Source: Lucinisca nassula
Taxonomy: Eukaryota > Mollusca > Bivalvia > Lucinida > Lucinidae
Length of the DNA: 64,000 nt
Direction of reading: 5' to 3'
Assembly: GCA_963580285.1 (NCBI GenBank)
Contig: OY757010.1
Location: forward strand, 66,982,406-67,046,405
Part shown: positions 54,368 to 62,650 of the stretch, piece after piece
Numbering within the stretch: position 1 is the stretch's first letter
Layout of the letters: each line of letters begins with the position of its first letter
Notes under the pieces: model-generated
The model's input: the letters and a program-made list of their open reading frames with translations, nothing else
What the model was told of the DNA's origin: nothing
Databases searched by the model: none
Translations under genes and position numbers: made by a program

Positions 54368-54815
54368 AAAAACCATGGCTCCCAGAGTTGTGGTCCTTGC
54401 GCATGACACGCCGTCTCAGCCTTGTGAACAACTGTGCCAAGTACCATCAATAGATCTCAAAGGTTATTGGAGTTATGGCCATCACAAGATAGTCACTCTA
54501 TTTTATTGAAACGGGAGATAAAAATCATGGCAGCCAGAGTTGTGGTTCTTGCACATGACACACCGTCTCAGCCTTGTGAACAATTGTGCCAGGTACCATC
54601 AATATATCTCAAAGGGTATTGGAGTTATGGCCATCACAAGGTAGTCATTCTAATTTATTAAAAGAGGAAATAACTCAAAAAGGGTATTGGAGTTATGGAC
54701 ATCACAAGGTTGTGTCTACGGATGGACGGACGGATGGACAGACAACTGGACGGACGGGCAGACATACGGACGCCAGGCTGATCGCTATATCCCCCAAACC
54801 TATTCGGTTGGGGGA
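54368..54815 (+). repeat. Theta units and 3' tail (end of the 39995 element)
   Basis: Two full theta units and a part unit, then GGATGGACGGACGGATGGAC and the hairpin ATCCCCCAAACC / GGTTGGGGGAT, ending ATAAATATAG. Confidence 0.8.
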
Positions 54816-54873
54816 TAAATATAGTCATAAAAATTTGATTTTGTATAAAAAGACATTATTTTCTGCCATACCC

Positions 54874-55086
54874 TTAACCCTTATCTTGCTGAATATTCAT
54901 TTTAGCCACACCCATTTCTGTCTATCAACCAATAAAATTACTTGATGTAATTTATAGCTACAAATTCATAAACTTAATGCCAAACAGTGTAGATCCTGAT
55001 CAGATGGCTTCTTCAGAAGCCATCTGATCTGGATCCACACTGTTTGCAAAGATAGGGGTTGTCGTGAACAGCAAGATAAGGGTTAA
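54874..55086. mobile_element. MITE M1, best-preserved copy
   Basis: 213 bp; TTAACCCTTATCTTGCTGAA and its near-complement at the right (GAACAGCAAGATAAGGGTTAA without the first base). The centre GATCAGATGGCTTCTTCAGAAGCCATCTGATC is a perfect palindrome of 32 bp. Confidence 0.9.
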
Positions 55087-55320
55087 CCTAATGTTTTCAA
55101 GTATCACACAAAAATGCCAGTGCAACAGAATGCATTTTTTCACATCTCCAAAATGGCTATTTTTATGTTGAAAATCCATGATTTTTTTTCTTATTTTTAC
55201 TGCAAACATAGGTTGTGGGTGCTCATTAGAACAGAAAAGTAATGTATACCCCAGCAAACCCCAATTTTCTCTATATAAACTGTGGTATAGAGGGGTGTTC
55301 ATTTCACAAACTTGATCTGG
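55087..55320. repeat. Family G MITE, half copy
   Basis: ACATAGGTTGTGGGTGCTCA begins the G hairpin but the second arm is lost (TTAGAACAGAAAAG). The AAATTTTCTC / CCCCAATTTTCTCTATATAA part is shared with 57250-57300. Confidence 0.5.
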
Positions 55321-55324
55321 CCCC

Positions 55325-55618
55325 AGCCCAACAGGGCTTGAAGAAATTGATGGGCTGCATGATGCTTCCACGCAGAGCTGAAACCGACCACACACGAGCA
55401 CTGGTAAACCGCTTAGAGGACCTAAGCCTGCCCAGGCAAAGCGGTGCGAGTTGGACCGCCCATGGTTATAAACCCTATTGGTTTCATTGGGCGACAGGGC
55501 TTGAGATGTCATTTCATCTCAATGTCAGGTACAAGTCCCACGAAATTGGAAGCAATGTCTCCAAAATGACCTATACAGTGTTGACGGGGATGTTAAACCT
55601 CACATCAATCAATCAAAA
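55325..55618 (+). mobile_element. SINE-like repeat S1, full length
   Basis: From AGGGCTTGAAGAAATTGATG to CCTCACATCAATCAATCAAA; all family landmarks are present. The tail is (ATCA)n-like instead of (CAAA)n. Confidence 0.83.
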
Positions 55619-55639
55619 TCACCTGATGCCACTATAAGC

Positions 55640-55792
55640 TGAATGATCTCCTTTGAGACGGAATGATGATATTTTCTTAAAATTTGTTGAATCAAGGGGT
55701 TTCGGTGCTGTTGATCTTTCAGAGCTTTTAATACAGAAAGGGAATCTGAATAAATAAATGATGGGGACATTAAACCTCAAATCAAACAAACA
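55640..55792. other. Spacer ending in a solo S1 tail
   Basis: GGGGACATTAAACCTCAAAT with CAAACAAACAA (55763-55792) is the last ~35 bp of S1, a strongly 5'-truncated copy. Nothing recognised before it. Confidence 0.5.
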
Positions 55793-55942
55793 AGATCCAG
55801 ATCAGAGCCATCTGATCAGGATCTATATTGTTTGTAATTAAGAGTGTGAATTTGTTGCAATAATTTGCATCAAGTAATCTGATTGGTTGATAATCAGTAG
55901 TGGGTGTGGCATATTAAAATATTCAGCAGGACAAAGGTTAAT
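55793..55942. mobile_element. MITE M1, left half lost
   Basis: Starts in GATCCAGATCAGAGCCATCTG and ends ATATTCAGCAGGACAAAGGTTAA. Confidence 0.75.
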
Positions 55943-56107
55943 TTAAGCCGGTACTTGCCAGTCATTTATTTTCACTGCACTGCCTGGTAATCCATATATA
56001 TATGCCTAGAGTCCTTGGGGTCACAGGTTGGGGGAGGCAAAGGAGTCATATATCTTTTCTCCTGGGTGTCCAACTGATACTCCGGGCTTTTACAGTTGAG
56101 TGAGGCC
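55943..56107. other. Short spacer
   Basis: Nothing recognised. Confidence 0.4.
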
Positions 56108-56353
56108 TGGGGACAGTTGTTCAAAACTAACGATGTCGTTAGTTAACGTATCATTAAAACTTTGGTCATTTATTTAGGCAAATATGCTAATATTTGTGCT
56201 GAAAAAAATGTGAGCAGCTTTTGCGGATGCAAAAGCTGCTCACATTTTTTCAGCAAAAATACCAAAATTTTCGATATTCTACTTGCTTGAACAGCTAACA
56301 ATATGACCACTAACGAGCTCGTTAAGCTAACGATGCTTTGAACAACTGGCCCT
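56108..56353. mobile_element. MITE with internal foldback, 246 bp
   Basis: Ends GGGACAGTTGTTCAAA and TTTGAACAACTGGCCC pair (with mismatches). ACTAACGATGTCGTTAG and GAGCTCGTTAAGCTAACG lie just inside. The centre GTGAGCAGCTTTTGC / GCAAAAGCTGCTCAC is a second perfect hairpin. No coding capacity. Confidence 0.75.
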
Positions 56354-56530
56354 GCTGTCCTTGTAGCAGGTTAGGGTAGAGGGGAATGTTTTCATTTCTT
56401 TTGTTTCTTCACTTTTTATCATTTTCCACTTTCCCCTAAAAGTCTCTCTCCTCTACTTTCTGTCTCTTTTCTCCCTTTCTCTGGGAGATGACAAAATAAC
56501 CTAGAAGGCTTGACATGTTAAATCCTAATA

Positions 56531-56708
56531 CAGTCAAACCTGTCTTAGTGGCCACCTCTGTTAAACAAGCAACCTGTCTTAAGCAAGTGGGCATTTAGTT
56601 CCCAAAAAAGGCAAATGCATTAAAATTCACCTGTATTAAGCAAGCACCTGTCTTAAGCAAGCACATTTTCATTATCCCTGAGGTGCTTGCTTAACACAGG
56701 TTGGACTG
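56531..56708. mobile_element. Tc1/mariner-type MITE (pogo-like ends), 178 bp
   Basis: Left end CAGTCAAACCTGTCTTAGTG and right end AACACAGGTTGGACTG are inverted. TA flanks both sides (56529-56530, 56709-56710). The interior repeats CCTGTCTTAAGCAAGCAC. A CAGTC-AACCT end with TA duplication is typical of Tigger/pogo elements (family knowledge). Confidence 0.75.
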
Positions 56709-56759
56709 TACACTTAATCAATGCTTAGAGTCCTAACCACAGAACCAATGGTCCTCAGA

Positions 56760-57136
56760 ACAGTTCAGCTGAGAGGAGCCATTTGGTTTCTGAGAAGATT
56801 TTTGAAGGGGTTTTACCATGGTAGCCATTTTGGTCATGTGACTTAAACTATTTGATCAAACCTTTTCTCCTCCACCCCATAAAGACATCTGAATAACCTT
56901 GGACCAACGTCAAGGAATGACTTTCCTTGGCCTTGACCTTGAATCATGCCATATTGGTCAAAGGACTCCAAAAACAAAACTTTTGTTCCCCCATTCCATG
57001 AATGCTCCACATGAAATTCTACTTCAATCAGCCAAGTAGTTTCAGAGGATATGTTTGAAAATGTTGACAGACAGGCAGACAGATGACAGACAACAGAGCC
57101 TTGCCATACTATTAGCTCACCAACAGGTGAGCTAAA
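56760..57136 (+). mobile_element. Truncated HINE-like element, family E tail
   Basis: TTTACCATGGTAGCCATTTT and GGTCATGTGACTT recall zeta. Then CTCCACATGAAATTCTACTT, the microsatellite ACAGACAGGCAGACAGATGAC and a hairpin at 57114-57133 (AGCTCACC-AACA-GGTGAGCT) before AAAA. No head was found. Confidence 0.65.
57114..57133 (+). other. 3' terminal hairpin, minimal
   Basis: Only the invariant outer stem AGCTCACC / GGTGAGCT with an AACA loop; the variable inner stem is gone. Confidence 0.8.
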
Positions 57137-57249
57137 AATGGGACATTTGCAAAAAAATATGAAGACCCAGATCAAATGCTGCAGAACATGTATTCATTGT
57201 CTGCTTTATGTACAGAAATTGATATAACATCACATGAACAAGTCCGTGA

Positions 57250-57480
57250 AATGAAGACCCCCCCCCCCTAAACCCCAGTTATATAGAGAAAACCGGGGTT
57301 TATGGGGGTATAATTTATTTTTCTTATTTCTGCTCCAAGACATAGGTTGTGGTTGTGGGTACTCGTTAGAACCGCCTCAGTGAGGCGGTTCTAACGAGCA
57401 CCCTCAGCCAATGTTTTGAGCATTAATAACAAAAATATCAAGAATTTTCATCAGAAAAGTAGTCATTTTGGAGATGTGAA
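57250..57480. mobile_element. Family G palindromic MITE
   Basis: Contains a poly-C run (57265-57277), a foldback TAAACCCCAGTTATATAG / CCGGGGTTTA, and the long hairpin GGTTGTGGGTACTCGTTAGA - ACCGCCTCAGTGAGGCGGT - TCTAACGAGCACCCTCAGCC (57350-57410). Non-coding. Confidence 0.7.
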
Positions 57481-57799
57481 AAATGCACAATGTCGCACGG
57501 GTTAGTTATCGAAATGAACTCGCAGCAAATATACTCAAATTCAATGAAACCACTTTTAGAATTTCGATTTCTTCAGTTTAAGGTAAAAATTACTGCTTTT
57601 TACAACTGATAAATACGGTAATGTAAAGATGTCACCAAATCATGAGTTTGTTTGACACGAAAACTGCGTGATTTTCATGATGAGCATGTGCAAGATGCAA
57701 AAATTGCAAAATTTTCGTAATCACGATTTTTTGGCACTTTCTTTACTGCCATTATAAGGTTTGGATTCTTTATGTTAAAAGCCAGCAAAACATTTCATA

Positions 57800-58190
57800 A
57801 GAACAAGCCAATTGGACGTCTAAGTAACGTTGATCATCATCGTGCCCTCATTATGGTTGAAGGTGGGCTTTCATACTGCCAAGTTGCAGCGTATGGGTTG
57901 TTCGCACACTACGATTGCTAGATTGGTTGAAAGGCACAACGCTATGGGGGTCTGTGGACGATAGACAATGCTCTGCATGTGAAGGTGTTACTGACATGTC
58001 AGCAGGACCTGTACATTGTTTTGAGTCATTTATGCGACCGATTCAGGATGTCTGTGGTAACTGCCAGGAGACAGTGGGAACCCATAACCTATGCGTAAGT
58101 GACTTAACAGTACGGCAGCGTCTCCAGGAATTCTATATTTCTTGCCATTAGAGGTATAGGGGGAAGTTTGAATGCAGAACGTCGAATCGG
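57800..58190 (+). pseudogene. Tc1-like transposase N-terminal remnant
   Basis: Fragments in shifting plus-strand frames: RALIMVEGGLSYCQVAA, which fits the first helix-turn-helix, and further on TVRQRLQEFYISCH with GTHNLCVSDL before it, which resemble the second DNA-binding helix region of Tc1/Tc3-type transposases. At least two frameshifts and a stop separate them, and the DDE catalytic part is absent. An M1 MITE fragment follows at 58191. Assigned by eye from family knowledge. Confidence 0.55.
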
Positions 58191-58335
58191 TCTGAAGAAG
58201 CTATCTGATCAGGATCTATTCTGTTTGGCATTCAGTTTATGAATATGTAGCAATAAATTACATCAAGTAATTTGATTGGTTGATAGACAGAAATGGGTGT
58301 GACTTGAATGAATATTCAGCAAAATAAGGGTTAAA
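58191..58335. mobile_element. MITE M1, left half lost
   Basis: Starts in GAAGAAGCTATCTGATCAGG and ends ATATTCAGCAAAATAAGGGTTAA. Confidence 0.75.
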
Positions 58336-58382
58336 ATTTGAGGTATAGTACTAGTGGTGTGTTTTCATTGAATCTGAGTATA

Positions 58383-59222
58383 CAATAAACATGGCATACC
58401 ATAATTGTAACTGGACCTTTCCCTTTTTGATGGAAGATTCTGTTGACAATAAACATGGCATGCCACAATTGTAACTGGATCTTTCCCTTTTTGATGGAAG
58501 ATTCTGTTGGCCAATAAACATGGCATGCCACAATTGTAACTGGACCTTTCCCTTTTTGATGGAAGATTCTGTTGACAATAAACATGGCATGCCACAATTG
58601 TAACTGGATCTTTCCCTTTTTGATGGAAGATTCTGTTGGCCAATAAACATGGCATGCCACAATTGTAACTGGACCTTTCCCTTTTTGATGGAAGATTCTG
58701 TTGGCCAATAAACATGGCATACCACAATTGTAACTGGACCTTTCCCTTTTTGATGGAAGATTCTGTTGACAATAAACATGGCATGCCACAATTGTAACTG
58801 GATCTTTCCCTTTTTGATGGAAGATTCTGTTGGCCAATAAACATGGCATGCCACAATTGTAACTGGACCTTTCCCTTTTTGATGGAAGATTCTGTTGGCC
58901 AATAAACATGGCATACCACAATTGTAACTGGATCTTTCCCTTTTTGATGGAAGATTCTGTTGGCCAATAAACATGGCATGCCACAATTGTAACTGGATCT
59001 TTCCCTTTTTGATGGAAGATTCTGTTGGCCAATAAACATGGCATGCCACAATTGTAACTGGACCTTTCCCTTTTTGATGGAAGATTCTGTTGGCCAATAA
59101 ACATGGCATACCACAATTGTAACTGGATCTTTCCCTTTTTGATGGAAGATTCTGTTGGCCAATAAACATGGCATGCCACAATTGTAACTGGATCTTTCCT
59201 ATTGGAAGATTGTGTTGGCCAA
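58383..59222. repeat. Minisatellite, 64-65-bp unit, 13 copies
   Basis: AATAAACATGGCAT recurs at 58387, 58451, 58516, 58580, 58645, 58710, 58774, 58839, 58904, 58969, 59034, 59099 and 59164. Units of 64 bp carry GTTGACAAT and those of 65 bp GTTGGCCAAT; a second variable site is GGACCT / GGATCT. The minus strand is open in all three frames for about 800 bp (269-282 codons) because the unit has no minus-strand stop in any frame. This does not show coding. Confidence 0.95.
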
Positions 59223-59283
59223 TAATGCGGTAAAAGTCTAGCTTGGAATATATATAGGAAGCTTCTGGATCGATGTATAGGGC

Positions 59284-59492
59284 TTAATGGATATCCTGCT
59301 GAAAATTTGAATCAGCCATGCCATTTCTGACTATCAGCCAATCAGATTACATGCTATAATGTAATTCAAATTCACAAACTGAATGACAAACAGTGTAGAT
59401 CCTGATCAGATGGCTTCTTTAGAAGCCATCTGATCTGGATCTACACTGTTTGCAAAGGTAGTGGTTGTTGCGAACAGCTGGATAAGGGTTAA
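59284..59492. mobile_element. MITE M1 copy
   Basis: Left end TTAATGGATATCCTGCTGAA, right end AACAGCTGGATAAGGGTTAA, centre GGCTTCTTTAGAAGCC. Confidence 0.8.
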
Positions 59493-59659
59493 AGGCTGAA
59501 GGATAAAAACAGATTTAATTACATGTAACCAGATGAAAGCTGGGAAAATTTTCAATGATATGCAAAAAAAAATATGTGCTAAATATGAAATGAGACTAAA
59601 TAGCATAAAATTTTGTATAATTGCCACCAGATGTTAGTGGTAAAGTTTCTTTCTTTCGT

Positions 59660-60005
59660 CAGCCTTGGAATGAAGTGAATTGGAGTGGAATGGAACAGAA
59701 TAATGCAGAGTTGGACTAGAATTAATAGAACAGAATAGGAAAATAGAAAAGAACAAACAGAAATTTCAAAAGATTTTTACAGGATCAAGAATTGAATGGA
59801 GTAGCTAGGAGTAGAATGCTGAAATAAATGGAATGGCGTGGGATAGAATGGTATGGAGTGGGAAGGAAATGGGGTTGAAAGCAATATAGTGGAATAATAG
59901 AATAGAATAGAATAAAATAGAAGAGATCGGAACAGAATGAAATGGAGCAGAATGGAAAAGAACTGAGTGGAGTGAAGTTGAGAAGAATGGAAATAAAAGA
60001 GCTGC
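59660..60005. repeat. Degenerate GAATG/GAATA pentanucleotide tract
   Basis: About 340 bp of purine-rich 5-bp words (GAATGGAATGG, AATAGAATAGAATA, GGAGTGGAGTGAAG). Minus-strand open frames rich in S, F, H and L arise from the tract and are not genes. Confidence 0.85.
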
Positions 60006-60059
60006 AAGCACTGAATGACGTCCCGCCACTGCACATACATCAACTCTGTCAAAATAAAG

Positions 60060-62600
60060 TCAAAGGGAATTCAGAGTTATGTTGTTTTTGTGTTCTGCAT
60101 ATACAATAACATGGTGATGCACATTTGAATTAAATTTTCAAGAAAACATCTCAAACAGTATTCAAGTTACTGACCTGAGACAGCAATCACTTTTTCAATG
60201 TTTAAAGGGCCAGCAAGAGTTACAGTTGTTTCTTACTGCACCTTCTCTTACATTTTTTGAGGTTTCAACAATTTCCGAGCATGAGAACAACTGGTAGAAA
60301 TGGCTATTTTCATTATCTATTAAATTCAAAGGGTTGTAATTCCAAAAGTAGGTTACCCAGAGTTACAGTTCTTGAGGTCTGCTTATTGTCTCATGGTGCT
60401 ATACATTTGTGAGAAATTCCATGAAAATATCTTTTCAACTTACAGAGCGGACACTAGTACATGGTGGAAATAGCCATGTTCAATGTTCACAGGGCAATAA
60501 CTTCAAAAGTGGGCAAACCAGAGTTATGGTTCATACGTTTCGCATGTGGTCTCGTAGTGCTTTGCATTTCTATGATATTTCATGAAAATATGTCTAACAC
60601 TGTCAGGGTTATGCAGCGGACACAAGTACATGGAAGAAATAGCTACCATAAAAATTCGGCTATAAGAAGAGGAATTTTCCCTCCAAAATGAGCCAACAAA
60701 AATGACCCCGTCTTATGGCCGAGGTCATGGACTGCAGGCTTTTCCGGCAATGTCCGGCGAAGACCAGACATATGGAAAAAGCCGATCATTGATTTTTGAA
60801 TTGATATAAATCGCCGCCCACAAACCACCAAAACCATTTTTCTGCACGCGATCGGTAAATGATGTCATCCGACGCCAGCAACCCCAAACGTGTTTAATGA
60901 CATTGTGTGTATCTCTTTCATAAAAAAATATTTGGAACCGGTAAACGGTTGTGAATAGAAGTGAATAGAAAACAGCGCTGCACAGCTCCCGAATTATCCC
61001 CAGAAGCTCCGTGTCAATAACCAACAACAGCGTTCGACTTTTTCCAACCGTCTGCTATTTGGCACCAAAACATAACCATTCATGAGATAGTAGAATAGCC
61101 GTTTTTATTATGCAAACATCTACCGTTAGATGCAGCTAATTGTCTGAGGAGGGATTAAATCTTGTGGATTAAATTTTATGATTGGAGGATAAACGCAAAT
61201 TAGAGACATAACTTGACCATATTTTCACACCTTATCGACACGCACCGCAGTGTGGCAAATATATGACAGGGATTAACAATAGTGTCATACTTGAACCGTA
61301 ATAAATACATAGATGGTTTGTCTCTGAATTGACAGTGCAGCAATTATTGCGATTTACTTATTGGTCTAGTTTTACCGTATTTAAGGACTCAAAAAGTTTG
61401 ACAGTTGTAGACTTTTTTTTGCACTTGCCCGACCGGGCGTCATAAGGTCAAAGTGCACCCGCCCGGCGCGATTAAGGTCTTGTCCCGGGCGGCCGGAAAA
61501 TGGATTTGTCACCCCCTGACGTCTATTAAATAGAAGTCTGTGTAGCTGTCTAGCCTTAGCCAGCAAAGCATGTACCGTGCCAACTTCGGGCCGAAAGCGA
61601 TACATGTACAACGTATCAACACCATCCAGATGTCGGCCCGACGTTTGCCCACTATTTTGTGCTAGCTGGGGCATTGGTTCTGAATCTGAATAGCTAGGTG
61701 TTGTGTTCCCCCGATAAAAAAACATCAGTTACTTATAGAAAAGCTGCAACAAATATTTCTAATTTTTTTGGATGAACATAAATTTCTCCCTTTTCCCAAC
61801 GCTATTCAGATTCAGTAAAAGTTGTCTCTCTTTGTAACTCTCACAACCGAAGACACATAATGTCAACAGACATAAACAAGCCATGTGAGGGGTAAGCAGA
61901 GGGTTTTTTTGACGAAAAAAGCCCGATTTCTCACATCTAAACGGCATTTGGCGGCAGCAGACAGGCCCCCGACAGATATGGCAAAAATTTGACCCATCTT
62001 ATAAAAGAGTATAAGCAAAATCCCACCTTAGAAAAACTTATAGCCGAATCGTCTTATAGCCGAATTTTTACGGTATGTTTAATGTCTAAGGGCAATTACT
62101 CCAAAAGTAGGAAAATCAGAGTTATGGTTCATATGTTCTGCATGTCATCTCATGGTGCTCTACATATCTGTGAAGTTCAGTGAAAATATCTCAAAAAGTT
62201 ATGGAGCGGACACAAAACTGATAGAAACTGCTATGTTCAATGTTCAAAGGGCAATAACTCCAAGAGTAAGAAATCAGAGTTACAGTTTGTTGTCTCATGT
62301 TGCTCTAGATATCTGTGAAGTTTTATGAAAATATCTGAAATGGTATCAGTGTTATGGAGTGGACACGAAACTATAATAGAAATGTTCAAAGGGCAATAAC
62401 TCCAAAAGTAGGAAAATCAGAGTTACCGTTTATATGTTCTGCACATTGTCTCCTGGTGCTCTACATATCTGTGAAGTTTCTTGAAAATATCTCAAATGGT
62501 ATCAGAGTTATGGAGCGGACACTAAATTATGAGGCATTGACAGATGGACACTAAAAATTTTGGAGGGTATAACATAATACTTGAGTGGCAGGGCATAAGA
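60060..62600 (+). mobile_element. Type kappa repeat element split by 60646-62073
   Basis: About seven ~147-bp units (60060-60645 and 62076-62570) with GGGCAATAACTCCAAAAGTA, CAGAGTTATGGTTCATA and GTTATGGAGCGGACAC. It ends in GACAGATGGACACTAAAAATTTTG without a clear hairpin (GAGTGGCAGGGCATAAGA follows). The split unit reads AAATAGCTA/TGTTTAATG and is restored when the insert and one TA are removed. Confidence 0.75.
60646..62073. mobile_element. TA-flanked TIR transposon, 1428 bp (Tc1/mariner-like)
   Basis: Inverted ends CCATAAAAATTCGGCTATAA and its complement TTATAGCCGAATTTTTACGG (one mismatch). TA flanks at 60644-60645 and 62074-62075. Undisturbed kappa units (GAAACTGCTATGTTCAATG near 62243) give the empty site. 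Minus-strand frames of 100 and 114 codons are present (60725-61027, 61381-61725) but neither shows transposase motifs I recognise. Probably a non-autonomous or captured-interior member. Confidence 0.75.
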
Positions 62601-62650
62601 ACAGGGTAAAATCCAGGATTTCCTTATTTCATGTGCAAGGAATGTATACA

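Larger units (their letters stand above)
43804..54370 (+). mobile_element. HINE-like element family E, composite and nested
   Basis: Head ACAAGAGGCCCATGGGCC with AATGCTCACC. Then a family-specific block (43850-44180), an eta array (44180-45570), a second family block (45570-45860), a pre-tail, a microsatellite (46035-46075) and a broken hairpin (46089-46108). A zeta array follows (46110-51400), ending in an intact hairpin at 51453. A further family block (51489-51674) and the final tail (54171-54370, hairpin 54336-54367) enclose the element at 51675. A LINE sits in the zeta array. Whether 43804-51488 was inserted into an older family E element or grew by capture cannot be decided here. Confidence 0.6.
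39995..54815 (+). mobile_element. Theta-core element carrying ~13 kb of nested insertions
   Basis: Own sequence: head region AAATCCCCCGACC (about 40010-40025), theta units at 40170-40805, 43648-43803 and 54368-54720, then the microsatellite ACGGATGGACGGACGG and the hairpin ATCCCCCAAACC / GGTTGGGGGAT (about 54788-54816). It is interrupted by 40806-43647 and by the 43804-54370 block. Removing the second block joins GGGGAGATAACTTA to AAAACCATGGCTCCC, which is the normal theta unit boundary. Without its insertions it would be about 1.4 kb. Confidence 0.65.

Noticed and set aside
58331..59181. Three overlapping minus-strand open frames of 269-282 codons
   Set aside because: They are frames of a 64-65-bp minisatellite whose unit has no stop; frame cycling, identical repeats and no start or splice context argue against a protein.
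59777..60052. Serine/phenylalanine-rich minus-strand frames of 74-91 codons
   Set aside because: Translation of a degenerate GAATG pentanucleotide tract in three frames.
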